NCBI GenBank assembly: GCA_963824225.1
Contig: CAWGOF010000003.1
Location: 3,038,001 to 3,102,000 of the forward strand
Direction of reading: 5' to 3'
DNA: 64,000 bases
Source of the DNA: CAWGOF01 sp963824225
GTDB lineage: Bacteria; Acidobacteriota; Polarisedimenticolia; Polarisedimenticolales; Polarisedimenticolaceae
The notes beneath the pieces were generated by a model. The model was not told the DNA's origin and ran no database searches. It was given only the letters and a program-made list of their open reading frames with translations. The number at the start of each line of letters is the position of its first letter. Position 1 is the stretch's first letter. The position numbers and the translations under genes are program-made. Below are positions 44,498 through 54,995 of the stretch, piece after piece.

Positions 44498-45861
44498 GCG
44501 GGGCGACGTACAGCGAGCGTGCGGGAGCGCTGCGGCGGTACAAGCCATACCCGGCCTACAAGGACTCCGGCGTCGAGTGGCTGGGGGAGATTCCGGCGCA
44601 TTGGGATCTGCGCCGGCTCAAGACCAGCGCTGCTGTTCAGCTCAGCAACGTCGACAAGAAGTCGGTTGAAGGCCAGGAAGCAGTGCGGCTCTGCAACTAC
44701 ACCGACGTCTACTACCACGAGCGCATCTCAGCAAACCTGGACTTCATGGCAGCCACGGCGACATCGGACCAAGTGCGCCGCTTTGCACTACGCAAGGGCG
44801 ATGTGCTCATCACCAAGGACTCGGAGTCTTGGACCGACATCGCGGTGCCCACGGTCGTAGCGGAAGATCTGCCCGGAGTGTTGTGCGGCTATCACCTCGC
44901 CCACATCAGACCCACTCACGTTTGCCACGGACCCTTTCTCGCGCGGGCCTTCAGCGCGATTGGCCCTCGGGATCAGTTTCAAGTCGCGGCCAACGGCATC
45001 ACTCGTTTCGGGCTTGGCGGCGATGCGATTGCAACCGGGCTGTTCGCAATGCCCCCCGAGCCCGAGCAACGCGCCATCGCCGCCTTCCTCGACCGGGAGA
45101 CGGCGCGGATCGATGCGCTGGTGGCGAAGAAGGAGCGGCTGATCGAGTTGCTCCAGGAGCAGCGCACCGCCCTCATCACCCGCGCCGTCACCAAGGGCCT
45201 CGACGCGAATGCCCCGATCTCAGGCACGGGCTCTACCGTCTTTCCTCCGGTCCCGTCGGGGTGGGAGTTGCGGAAGCTGCGGCGTCTCCTCACGCGGGTG
45301 AAACGACCCGTCAAAGTTGACCCTGACTCTGAGTACCGGGAGATCGGCATCCGCTCGTGGGGCAAAGGCATCTTTCACAAGGAACCCGTGCGCGGGGTTC
45401 TGCTCGAGGACAAGAGTGTGTTCGGTATCGAGCCGGGCGACTTCGTGCTCAACATCGTCTTCGCATGGGAAGGCGCAGTCGCCGTTGCTGCCGAACCGGA
45501 GCGTGGAATGGTCGGCTCGCACCGTTTTCCCACGTTTCGCACCTCCGAGGAAGTTGATCTGGACTACCTCTTGATGGTTTTTCAGACCAAGCATGGCCGT
45601 GCGTTGATGGAGGTGAACTCGCCAGGTGCTGCGGGTCGCAACAAGACGATCAGGGTAGACCAGTTTCTCGATGAGCTGGTGCCGCTGCCTCCGGTCGCGG
45701 AACAGAAGGAGATTGTCCGACGGTTTAGGAGCGATGAAGTGCGGCTCGGCGGACTCGTCGGGCGGCTTTGCGAGGCCATCGACCGCCTCAAGGAGCTGCG
45801 CACTGCCCTCATTTCCGCCGCGGTGACGGGCAAGATCGACGTGCGGGAGGTCGAGGCATGA
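44494..45861 (+). CDS. hsdS: type I restriction specificity subunit
   Basis: A 455-residue HsdS with two target recognition domains: KDSGVEWLGEIPAHWDLRRLK starts the first, FPPVPSGWELRKLRRLLTRV the second. Each ends in the conserved helical spacer (FLDRETARIDALVAKKERLIELLQEQRTALITRAVTKGLD; CEAIDRLKELRTALISAAVTGKIDV). GTG start overlapping the previous stop. Intact although hsdM and hsdR are broken. Its last 28 codons are repeated in the remnant at 49456. Confidence 0.93.
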   Translation: MSGATYSERAGALRRYKPYPAYKDSGVEWLGEIPAHWDLRRLKTSAAVQLSNVDKKSVEGQEAVRLCNYTDVYYHERISANLDFMAATATSDQVRRFALRKGDVLITKDSESWTDIAVPTVVAEDLPGVLCGYHLAHIRPTHVCHGPFLARAFSAIGPRDQFQVAANGITRFGLGGDAIATGLFAMPPEPEQRAIAAFLDRETARIDALVAKKERLIELLQEQRTALITRAVTKGLDANAPISGTGSTVFPPVPSGWELRKLRRLLTRVKRPVKVDPDSEYREIGIRSWGKGIFHKEPVRGVLLEDKSVFGIEPGDFVLNIVFAWEGAVAVAAEPERGMVGSHRFPTFRTSEEVDLDYLLMVFQTKHGRALMEVNSPGAAGRNKTIRVDQFLDELVPLPPVAEQKEIVRRFRSDEVRLGGLVGRLCEAIDRLKELRTALISAAVTGKIDVREVEA

Positions 45862-47546
45862 GGGTCACCAAGGCGCGCATCCGGAACTTCCGTGGCCTGA
45901 AGGACGTCGGGTTGGAACTCGGTTCGACCACGGTGCTGATCGGCGAGAACAACTCCGGCAAGACGTCGGTGCTGGACGCCCTCCGGCTCTGCCTCAGGGA
46001 GTTGGGACCCCGGCGCCGGGTGGTCTTCGACAGCTTCGACTTCCATCTGAAGGACGGAGCGGCGGAGCCGCAGTCGGCAGACCCTATCGAGATCGAGATC
46101 AGGTTCTCGGAGACTTCCAAGGGAGAATGGAACGACGCGCTGGTTGGTCGCCTGAATCGCCAGAAGATCCTGCAGGTCGACGGCGACGATCTGAACCACG
46201 TCATGCTCCGCGTCACCTGCACCTACGACCCGACGAACCGAGACTTTGCTCAGGACTGGGCCTTCCTGAACCTCGAGGGGAAGCCGTTGACCGCAGTGTC
46301 CGAAACGGCACTGGGAACCCTGCAACGCGAGGTCGCCTTCTACTACCTGAGCGCGCTCCGCGATGCCGCGTGGCACTTCGATGCCAAGGGGCCCTTCTGG
46401 AGGCCGTTCCTCAAAGACAGCCAGCTCACGGAGGCCAGGAAGGCTGAGGTCGTGGAGAAGCTCCGGGAGATCAATGAGCTGGTCGTCGCCTCCCACACCA
46501 GCTTCGAGCACGCCATAGAACGGCTCGGCCGAGTGCGGGACGTGGTGCCGATGGCGGGCGGAGACATGGTGTCCATCGAGGCCGTACCGGGGCGGATGTT
46601 CGACATGCTGGCCAAGGCGCAGGTGCACTTGGGCGCGTCGACCGGAGCGAGAATCCCGATCGGGAGACACGGCGAGGGAACCCAGAGCCTTTCCGTCCTG
46701 ATGCTCTTCTCCGCGTTTCTGAGTACGAAGCCGGAGGGCAGCCCCGTGGTGGCGCTCGAGGAGCCGGAAGCGCACTTGCATCCATCGGCGGTCCGGGCCC
46801 TCTGGGACATCCTCCGCTTGATCGACGGCCAGAAGTTGATCTCGACCCACAGCGGCGATCTACTCTCTGAGGTGGATGTTCTCAATGTGCGTCGTCTCGC
46901 CATGGCGGAGGACGGCATTCGAGCCTATCGCGTCCCCTCCACGCTCCTGTCTGCGGAGGAGACGCGAAAGTTCAACTACCACATCCGCAGATCACGGGGC
47001 GAGCTCCTCTTCGCTCGCTGCTGGCTCCTAGTCGAGGGGGAGACCGAAGCCTGGGTTTATCCTGCGGCCGCTCGTGCTCTTGGGATGAAGCTCCACCGTG
47101 ATGGCGTGCGGATCGTTGAGTACAGCCAGTCCGACGTAGGACTCCTGGCCAAGGTCGCGAACTCGCTGGGTCTCCTGTGGTTCTGTGTCATCGACGATGA
47201 CTCGGGTAGAAGCGAGTACGAACGGAACGTGCAGGACAACCTCGCGGGGGCATCTGAGAGCGACCGACTCCGCTTTCCGTACAGGAACATAGAAACGCAC
47301 CTGCTCGAGAGTGGCTACGACGCGATCTATGACCCGTACATGCCGGAGCAGAAGCGCGCCCTACTGACGAAGCACCCGGGCGATGACGGCTACTGGGCCG
47401 ACTTCGCAGACCAGCTACCGAAACGACGCAAGACCCGAGCAGCGGCCGATGTAGCCGCTGCGATGGAGGCGAAGGGCAAGGAGGGGGTGACGGACGAGCT
47501 CCGCGGCATCCTCGAGAAGGTCGTGGCTCTGGCGCGAGGTGAGTGA
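45858..47546 (+). CDS. gajA: Gabija nuclease GajA (OLD-family ATPase with TOPRIM)
   Basis: A 562-residue protein. Walker A GENNSGKTS near residue 30 and ALEEPEAHLHPSAVRALW form the split ABC-type ATPase; ISTHSGDLLSE is its end. The TOPRIM nuclease has Glu in LLVEGETEAWVYPAAARALG and the acidic pair in FCVIDDDSGR. Length and order fit GajA, a site-specific DNA nickase held off by nucleotides. The UvrD-like gene follows with a one-base overlap, the arrangement of the Gabija system. ATG overlaps the hsdS stop. Confidence 0.88.
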   Translation: MRVTKARIRNFRGLKDVGLELGSTTVLIGENNSGKTSVLDALRLCLRELGPRRRVVFDSFDFHLKDGAAEPQSADPIEIEIRFSETSKGEWNDALVGRLNRQKILQVDGDDLNHVMLRVTCTYDPTNRDFAQDWAFLNLEGKPLTAVSETALGTLQREVAFYYLSALRDAAWHFDAKGPFWRPFLKDSQLTEARKAEVVEKLREINELVVASHTSFEHAIERLGRVRDVVPMAGGDMVSIEAVPGRMFDMLAKAQVHLGASTGARIPIGRHGEGTQSLSVLMLFSAFLSTKPEGSPVVALEEPEAHLHPSAVRALWDILRLIDGQKLISTHSGDLLSEVDVLNVRRLAMAEDGIRAYRVPSTLLSAEETRKFNYHIRRSRGELLFARCWLLVEGETEAWVYPAAARALGMKLHRDGVRIVEYSQSDVGLLAKVANSLGLLWFCVIDDDSGRSEYERNVQDNLAGASESDRLRFPYRNIETHLLESGYDAIYDPYMPEQKRALLTKHPGDDGYWADFADQLPKRRKTRAAADVAAAMEAKGKEGVTDELRGILEKVVALARGE

Positions 47547-49430
47547 TGACTTTGAACCTGGACTCATTGAACGAGAACCAGCGCAAGGCCGTCGAATGGC
47601 AGGATGGTCCCCTGCTCGTCCTCGCTGGTCCGGGGTCTGGAAAGACTCTGGTCTTGACTCTGCGCGTGGCGCGTCTACTGGAGGAGCACGAGGACGCCGC
47701 GGTGCTCGCCCTCGCTTTCACGAGCAAGGCGGCCGCGGAGATGCGCGAGCGAGTCGATCGCCTTCTGGGGCAACACGGCGACCGTGCGCAGCTCTGCACC
47801 TTCCATGCGTTCGCTACCGACGTGCTGCGGCAGCATGGTAGCCATGTGGGGATTCAGCCCGACTTCTCTGCTGATCCAGGAGGAGGATCGGGTGGCCTTG
47901 GTGCAAGAGATCGTCGAGGATCTGACGGAGAATGGCCACGTCTTCCCGACCGATCACCGGAACACCCTCGCGCTCGTGGATCGCCTGTTCGCCTCCTCCT
48001 ACGACGGTGCTCGAGAGGCTTCTTCCCTCGTGCACACTCCTGCGTGGGTACCGGACTTGTTTGCGACTTACTGCCAGCGGCTTGTCGCCGCGAACCGGTT
48101 GGATTTCGGTGCCCTGCTCCACTTCGCCCGCAAGCTCCTGTCAGAGCAAGGCGGTGTGACTCGCGTGTTGCGGGCGGGCTGGAGCTACGTGTGCGTCGAC
48201 GAGTTCCAGGACACGAACAAGGCGCAGTACGACCTGCTGAGACTGCTCGTGCCACCAAGTGCACCGAATCTCTTCGTGGTCGCGGACGATGATCAGATCA
48301 TCTACCAGTGGAACGGCGCGAGCCCCGAGCGTTTGCAAGCCCTGCAGCAGGATCACGGGATGGAAGTCGTTCAGCTCCCGGAGAACTTCCGGTGTCCGAA
48401 GGAGATCATCGATCTGGCGAACCGACTCATCGCTCACAACCGACTCCGGGCCGCGGACAAGAAGCCGCTGACCACCAGTCGGCGTGCCGCGTCGAGCGAT
48501 GACCTCGTCCGGGTGCGTGCGTACTGCACACCCGAGGAGGAAGCGGCGGGCATCGCCGCCGACATTCGCGATCGCGGGCTGGCGCCTGTAGACGTGGCCG
48601 TTCTCGCCCGGACGACGAAGCTGCTCAATGGAGCGGCCGAGGCGCTAGGAGCCGCAGGTCTCGACGCTCATGTTACCCAGCGCAAGGCGGAGTTCGAGAC
48701 TCCTTTGGTGCGCGTGGTCTTCCACGCGCTTCGGCTCGCGAATTCCCGGCACGACCGCGATGTGCTGCGACGTCTGTGCGTCGCTTGGGGCGCCCTCACG
48801 GACCACGATCTGGAACTCGGAGACGTGATCGCCGGGGCCACACTTGCCGGGGGGGACTTCCTGCGCGCGTGGGCTGATGCCGCGGCGGCTGGTGCGGAGG
48901 GAAGTCATGCGGATCTACTCGGCCGCCTTCGGTCATCGCTGGTGGATCGCCTCGACTTCCCGGGCGTTGTCGATTGGTTTCTGTCCGATGGCGCGACGAC
49001 GCCGGCGGACGTCGACGACCCGGCGCTGGCGACCGAGCTCGAGACCTGGCAAGAGCTGCACGGCGAGCTGGTGCGAGAGCACGGCGAGGATGCACTGACC
49101 TTGAACGTCTACCTGCAGCACATGGACCTGGCACCGAAGGGTCCCCGGCCGGGCCCGAACGCCGTCCGTTGCATGACGATGCATGGAGCGAAGGGGCTCG
49201 AGTTCCGGCACGTGTACCTGATCGGAATGGCGCAGGAGGTCTTCCCCTCCTTTCAGGCGCTTCGCAAAGGGGCGAACAGCCGGGAAGTCGAAGAAGAGCG
49301 CAGGAACTGCTTCGTCGCGATCACACGGGTTCAGGAAACGCTGACGTTGACATATGCGCGTCAGTACTACGGCTACCGCAAGAATCGCTCGCAGTTCCTC
49401 GAGGAGCTGGGGCTCTCGGAGGGCTCGTGA
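47546..49430 (+). CDS. gajB: Gabija helicase GajB (UvrD-like), one frameshift
   Basis: About 627 residues if the frames are joined. LDSLNENQRKAVEWQDGPLLVLAGPGSGKT is the Q motif and Walker A, CVDEFQDTNKAQYDLL the Walker B, VADDDQIIYQWNGA, VVQLPENFRCP and MTMHGAKGLEFRHVYLIG the later superfamily 1 motifs. Near 47868 a TCTCTG where TCTCTCTG is expected drops two bases and shifts the frame; a dinucleotide slip or sequence error. Start at ATG 47546, or GTG 47543. Partner of GajA. Confidence 0.85.
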
Positions 49431-49455
49431 TTCTTCATCCGGGTTACCGCTCCAG

Positions 49456-49590
49456 ATGCCCTTTCTCGACCGAGACACCGCCATTGTCGCCAAGGCCTGC
49501 GAGGCCATCGAGCGCCTCAAGGAACTCCGCACCGCCCTCATCTCCGCCGCGGTGACGGGCAAGATCGACGTGCGGGAGGAGGTCGCATGA
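49456..49590 (+). pseudogene. remnant of an hsdS 3' end
   Basis: Forty-four codons, MPFLDRDTAIVAKACEAIERLKEL and RTALISAAVTGKIDVREEVA. Bases 49499-49588 match the end of hsdS at 45772-45860 closely, and FLDRDTAI resembles the spacer start FLDRETARI. It is the tail of an hsdS whose body is gone. It lies directly after gajB and overlaps the hsdR start by ATGA, so it marks the junction where the Gabija genes entered. Confidence 0.85.
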
Positions 49591-52500
49591 GCCCCGAGAT
49601 CTCCGAGCGCTCCTTCGAGGAGGCGATCGAGTGCGCGCTGCTCCAGCACGGCCCCGACGCCTGCGCCGAGCGACGCGACGGCTGTCCGCGAGACGCCGCC
49701 GCCGTACGGCGACACGCCGCCGGGCGGCTATCGCAAGCGCAAGCCCGAGGACTACGACCGCACGCTCTGCCTGCTGCCGCGCGACGTGGTGGACTTCGTC
49801 CTCGCCACGCAGCCCAAGGAGTGGAAGAAGCTCGAGCAGCACCACGGCGCGGCGGTCCAGCGAGCAGTTCCTGAAGCGCCTCGCCGCCGAGATCGAGCGG
49901 CGCGGCGCGCTCGACGTGCTGCGCAACGGCATCAAGGACTCCGGCTGCAAGTTCCGGCTCGCCTACTTCCGCCCCGCGAGCGGGCTCAACGAGGAGACGC
50001 GGCGGCTGCACGCGGCGAACCTCTTCGCCGTGGTGCGCCAGCTCCGCTACAGCACGAAGAACGAGAAGAGCCTCGACCTGGTGCTGTTCCTGAACGGCAT
50101 CCCGATCTTCACCGCCGAGCTCAAGAACCCGCTCAACGGCCAGGACGTCGAGGACGCGATCCGCCAGTACAAGACCGACCGCGACCCGCGCGAGCCGCTG
50201 CTCGCCTACGGCCGCTGCCTCGCGCACTTCGCGGTGGACCCGGACCTGGTCTACGTCACCACGCAGCTCGCCGGGCCGAGGACGCGCTTCCTGCCCTTCA
50301 ACCAGGGCAAGTTCGGCGGCGCCGGCAACCCGCCCGTGCCGCCCACGCGCAAGCGGCTACGCGACCGCCTACCTCTGGGAGGAGACCTGGGCGCGCGACA
50401 GCGTGCTCGACCTCGTGCGCCAGTTCATCCACGAGGTCGAGGAGGAGGACGACAAGGGGCGCAAGACCGGCAAGCGCTTCCTGATCTTCCCGCGCTACCA
50501 GCAGCTCGACTGCGTGCGCAGGCTCGTGACCGACGCGCGCGCGAGCGGGCGCGGGGCAGCGCTACCTGATCCAGCACTCGGCCGGCAGCGGCAAGAGCTT
50601 CACCATCGCCTGGCTCGCCCACCAGCTCTCGACGCTCCACGACGCGAGCGACCGGCGCGTCTTCGACTCGATCGTCGTCATCACCGACCGGCGCGTGCTC
50701 GACCGCCAGCTCCAGACGACGATGCGCCAGTTCGAGCAGACGCTCGGCGTGGTGGAGAACATCGACACCACCTCGCGCCAGCTCAAGGAGGCGCTCGAGT
50801 CGGGCAAGACGATCATCGTCACCACGCTGCAGAAGTTCCCGGTGATCGCGAAGGAGATCGGCGAGCTGCCGGGCAAGCGCTTCGCCGTGATCGTGGACGA
50901 GGCGCACTCGTCGCAGTCGGGCGAGAGCACGAAGAGCCTCGAAGGCGGTGCTCGCGTCGGGGTCGCTCGAGGAGGCCGAAGCCGAGGAGAGACGGAGGCA
51001 GGACGCCGGAGGAGGAGCTCGAGAGCTACGCTCCTGGCCGAGATGGAGAAGCGCGGGCACGCTCCCGAACCTCTCGACGTTCGCCTTCACCGCCACGCCG
51101 AAGCCGAAGACGCTGGAGCTGTTCGGCACGAAGCGCGCCGACGGGAAGTTCGCGCCCTTCCACCTCTACAGCATGCGCCAGGCGATCGAGGAGGGGTTCA
51201 TCCTCGACGTGCTGGCGAACTACACGACCTACAAGGCCTACTGGCGGCTGCTCAAGAAGGTCGAGGACGACCCGCGCTACGACAAGAAGAAGGCCGAGTA
51301 CCTGCTCAAGTCGTTCGTCGAGCTGCACCCGCACGCGATCGGCGAGAAGGTGCGGATCATGCGTCGAGCACTTCGCCGCGCAGGTGCAGGGCGAGATCGG
51401 CGGCAAGGCCAAGGCGATGATCGTCACGCGCTCGCGCCTGCACGCGGTGCGCTACAAGCTGGCGGTGGACGAGTACCTCGCCGAGCGCGGCTATCCGTTC
51501 AAGGCGCTGGTGGCGTTCTCCGGCACGGTCCAGGACGGCGGGCAGTCCTACACCGAGTCCGAGCATGAACGGCTTCCCGGAGGCGCAGACCGCCAAGACC
51601 TTCGAGCGGCCCGAGTACCGGTTCCTGATCGTCGCCAACAAGTTCCAGACCGGCTTCGACCAGCCGCTGCTGCACACGATGTACGTGGACAAGAAGCTCG
51701 GCGGCGTGAACGCGGTGCAGACGCTCTCGCGGCTCAACCGCACGCTACCCCGGAGAAGAAGGGCACGATGGTGCTCGACTTCGCCAACGAGGCCGACGAG
51801 ATCAAGGCCGCCTTCGAGCCCTACTACGAGACGACGCTGCTCTCCGAGGCGACCGACCCGAACCTGCTCTACGAGATCCAGACCCGCCTCGCCGCCTTCC
51901 CGGTCTACACCGAGGCCGACGTGGACGCCTTCGCCAAGGTCTACTTCGACCCCAAGGCGACGCAGGACCGGCTCTACGCCGTGCTCGCGCCCGTGGTCGA
52001 GCGCTTCCAGGCAGCTCTCGCGCCGAGGAGCAGCACGACTTCCGCGGCCAGCTCACCGACTACGTGCGGCTCTACGCCTTCCTCGCCCAGGTGCTGACCT
52101 TCGCCGACGCCGACCTCGAGAAGCTCTACGTCTTCGCGCGGCACCTGCGGCGGCTGCTGCCCGCCGACCGCGCCGAGCTGCCGCGCGAGGTGCAGCAGAA
52201 CATCGACATGGAGTCGTACCGGATCCAGCAGACCGGCAGCGGCAAGATCGCGCTGGAGCGCAGGCCCGGCGTGCTCGAACCCGTGAGCACCAAGCAGCGG
52301 CCACGGCGTCGACGCCGGAGGAGCTGGAGACGCTCTCGCGCATCATCGCCGAGCTGAACGAGCGCTTCGGACTCAACCTCGGCCCCGAGCACCGCGTGAC
52401 GCTCGGCCAGATGATGGAGAAGCTCGACGACGACGCGGCGCTCGACGCGGCGGCGCGGGTCAACACGCGCGAGAACGTGCGGCTCACCTTCGACCAGAAG

Positions 52501-53185
52501 GTCGAGCACGTGATCCAGGAGATCGTCGACTCGAACTTCGAGCTCTACAAGCGCATCACCGACGACCGCGCCTTCGGCGAGGCGATCAAGAACTTCCTGT
52601 TCGACCAGTACCTGCGCGCTCACCGCAACGCCGAGGAGCTGATCAAGCGCGGCGAGTCGAAGACGCTGGAGTTCAAGTCCACCCTGCGCTGGAGCCTCAA
52701 GGAGGACCGGCAGGACGACAAGGGCGTGACGCACGCCGTCCTGAAGACGATCGCCGCGTTCCTGAACACCGAGGGCGGCGATCTCCTGATCGGCGTGGCG
52801 GACGACGGCGCGATCGTCGGCATCGAGCACGACCAGCTCGAGAACGACGACAAGTTCATGCGCCACCTCGCCCAGGTCGTGCGCAACGGTCTCGGCGACC
52901 GTGCCGGTACCTGCATCGATCCGAAGACCCAGATCGTGCAGGGCAAGACGGTCTGCGTCGTGAGCTGCCAGCGGAGCCCTGAGCCGGTGTTCCTGAAGTG
53001 GAAGGGGATGGAAGACGCGCCGGACGGCGACTTCTTCGTCAGGAGCGGCCCCGGGACCGTGAAGCTCCCTCCCGAGAGCGCGCGTCGAGTACATTCGAAC
53101 GCGGTTCGCCGGGTTCCTAGTCGAAGAGAAACCAGACGCACCATCAAGGGGAGCGACAACGGGTCCCGGCGCGGACACCGCATGA
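49587..53185 (+). pseudogene. hsdR: type I restriction endonuclease subunit fused to an AlbA_2 domain, frameshifted
   Basis: Joined frames give about 1190 residues. Nuclease part with AELKNPLNGQDVEDAIRQYK; helicase with HSAGSGKSFTIAWLAHQL (Walker A), VIVDEAHSSQSG, AFTATPKPKTLELFG and LIVANKFQTGFDQPLLHTMYVDKKL. The C-terminus is unusual: after LFDQYLRAHRNAEEL comes GESKTLEFKSTLRW ... AFLNTEGGDLLIGVADDGAIVGIEHD, an AlbA_2 (Schlafen-type) domain, in one uninterrupted frame. At least eleven shifts are needed, near 49675, 49860, 50355, 50555, 50945, 51365, 51566, 51748, 52015, 52305 and 53088. Ends by overlapping the next ATG. Confidence 0.82.
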
Positions 53186-54282
53186 GCTACTTCATGGATT
53201 TGTTTTCGCCCGAAACATATGAGGCGTTTGCCAAGTCAGACAGGACCATTTCGGGGTTTCGCCCCCGGCAGCGAAACATCGCCCAACGCATCAGGCCGGG
53301 GGACAAACTCGTCTGCTATATGACTCGGCTGTCGCGCTGGATCGGCATTCTCGAGGTGGAGAATGGGCCTTTCAACGACGCGACGCCGATCTTCTATCCG
53401 GAGGCAGATCCTTTTACGGTCCGGTTTCGCGTTAGAGCGAAGGTCTGGCTGCCGTTGGAGAAGACGGTGCCAATCCACGCCTCAACGGTCTGGGGCAGTC
53501 TGTCCTTCACTAGCAAGCTTCCCCACTCCTCTACTGCTTGGACTGGAAAGGTCCGAGGCAGCCTGGTGGCTCTATCGGACGCCGACGGCGAATTCCTAGA
53601 GTCGCTGCTGGCCCGGCAAGCTACGGCTGGTCAGGAATACGCCCTGGATTCAGATGAGCAGAAGAAGCTCCGGGCAACGAAGATCAGGCGTCTCGAGAAG
53701 GACGTCACGGTTACCGTTCCAGAAGACGCCGAGCCCGCCGCACCGCCTGTAGTCGTCGGTGAAGTGCGAGAGTCCATTCGCATCCAGGCGCTTCTCGCCG
53801 AAGTCGGTAGCCGAATGGGGCTACAGATTTGGATTCCTCGATCTGACCGCGCCGCCGTGGAAACTGAATGGCGGAGAGACCACCCGCCAATCCTCGACCG
53901 CCTACCCCTCAACTACGATGACACGACCCTCAGGACTATCGAGCAGATCGATGTGCTGTGGCTAAAAGGCCGCTCCATCAAGCGGGCCTTCGAGGTTGAG
54001 CATACGACGTCCGTGTACTCGGGAATTTTGCGGATGGCCGACCTGCTTGCGCTCCAGCCAAACATGGATATCCGGCTCCATATCGTCGCGCCGCCCGCTA
54101 GGCGCGAGAAAGTCTTCCAGGAGATCCTGCGGCCAGTCTTCTCTCTCCTAGATCGGGGCCCTCTCTCCGAAAGCTGCACCTTCGTGTCCTATGAGAGCGT
54201 TCGTGAGCTCGCCGATCAGCAGCATTTGGAACACCTATCGGATACAGTCCTCGATGAATACGAGGAGCAAGCCGGGGATTAG
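53182..54282 (+). CDS. EVE-like domain fused to a putative nuclease domain
   Basis: A 366-residue protein. The N-terminal 150 residues (MSYFMDLFSPETYEAF, FRPRQRNIAQRIRPGDKLVCYMTRLSRWIGILEVENGPF) fit an EVE/PUA-type domain, which reads modified bases. The C-terminal 170 residues have IDVLWLKGRSIKRAFEVEHTTSVYSGILRMADLLALQPNM, with Asp, then Glu-x-Glu, and a following helix, like a PD-(D/E)XK nuclease core. This would suit a modification-dependent restriction enzyme. Lower GC than the operon before it; ATG overlaps the hsdR stop. No frameshift. The nuclease call is inferred from motif spacing. Confidence 0.65.
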   Translation: MSYFMDLFSPETYEAFAKSDRTISGFRPRQRNIAQRIRPGDKLVCYMTRLSRWIGILEVENGPFNDATPIFYPEADPFTVRFRVRAKVWLPLEKTVPIHASTVWGSLSFTSKLPHSSTAWTGKVRGSLVALSDADGEFLESLLARQATAGQEYALDSDEQKKLRATKIRRLEKDVTVTVPEDAEPAAPPVVVGEVRESIRIQALLAEVGSRMGLQIWIPRSDRAAVETEWRRDHPPILDRLPLNYDDTTLRTIEQIDVLWLKGRSIKRAFEVEHTTSVYSGILRMADLLALQPNMDIRLHIVAPPARREKVFQEILRPVFSLLDRGPLSESCTFVSYESVRELADQQHLEHLSDTVLDEYEEQAGD

Positions 54283-54427
54283 GACCGCCATCCAACCGAG
54301 GCGGGCGTTCCGACGGCGCCCCCGCGCGGCGACAAGCCCACGGCATCGCGCTTGAGCTCGAGAGGCGGAGGATCGGTGTCCCGGGCGAAGCAGGCATGCT
54401 TCCCTGACGTTAGCCTATCCTCGTCCG

Positions 54428-54940
54428 GTGCTGAACGGCGACGCGGATGACGAAGCGCTCGTTGCTGCCGCCAACAACGGACACGTTCAGGCCTACGAGC
54501 AGCTGTACCGTCGCCACTGCGGCTGGGTCACGTCTGTCGCCCGGAGACTGACCGGCAGCGAGCAGGACGCGCTCGACGTTCTTCAGGAGACGTTCGAGTA
54601 CCTGTGGGCCAAGCTGCCGGGCCTTCGCCTGACTTCGACAATCCGGGCGCTCCTCTACCCCGTGATCAAGCACAAGAGCGTCGATGTGCTGCGACGACGT
54701 CGGCGGGAAGCGCCGCTGGACGACGAGGAGCTCGTGGCGCGGGCCCCGGGGCAGCCCGTCGAGTTCGTCGACGCGCTCAAGAACCTTCCCGCAGAGCAGC
54801 GTGAGGTGGTGGTCTTGCGCTTCGCCTACGATTTCCGCTTGGCCGAGATCGCCGAAGCTTTGGGAATCCCGGTGGGCACGGTCAAGTCGCGCCTCCACAA
54901 CGCCTTAGCGGATCTGCGGCGGTCCTACCCGAAGAAATAG
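54428..54940 (+). CDS. ECF-type RNA polymerase sigma factor
   Basis: A 170-residue sigma factor, GTG start. Region 2: ALVAAANNGHVQAYEQLYRRH ... DALDVLQETFEYLWAKL; region 4: LKNLPAEQREVVVLRFAYDFRLAEIAEALGIPVGTVKSRLHNALADLRR. No C-terminal extension. It heads a seven-gene operon in which the next gene is its likely anti-sigma factor. Confidence 0.93.
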   Translation: MLNGDADDEALVAAANNGHVQAYEQLYRRHCGWVTSVARRLTGSEQDALDVLQETFEYLWAKLPGLRLTSTIRALLYPVIKHKSVDVLRRRRREAPLDDEELVARAPGQPVEFVDALKNLPAEQREVVVLRFAYDFRLAEIAEALGIPVGTVKSRLHNALADLRRSYPKK

Positions 54941-54995
54941 CTCCCGGAATGAACCTTTTCCGGCTGTCCTCCGCTTACGAGCTGAGGCCAGAGGA

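Noticed and set aside
38853..53185. Programmed ribosomal frameshifting as cause of the many shifts
   Set aside because: The junctions share no slippery heptamer or following structure, and some need -2, +2 or +4 bases.
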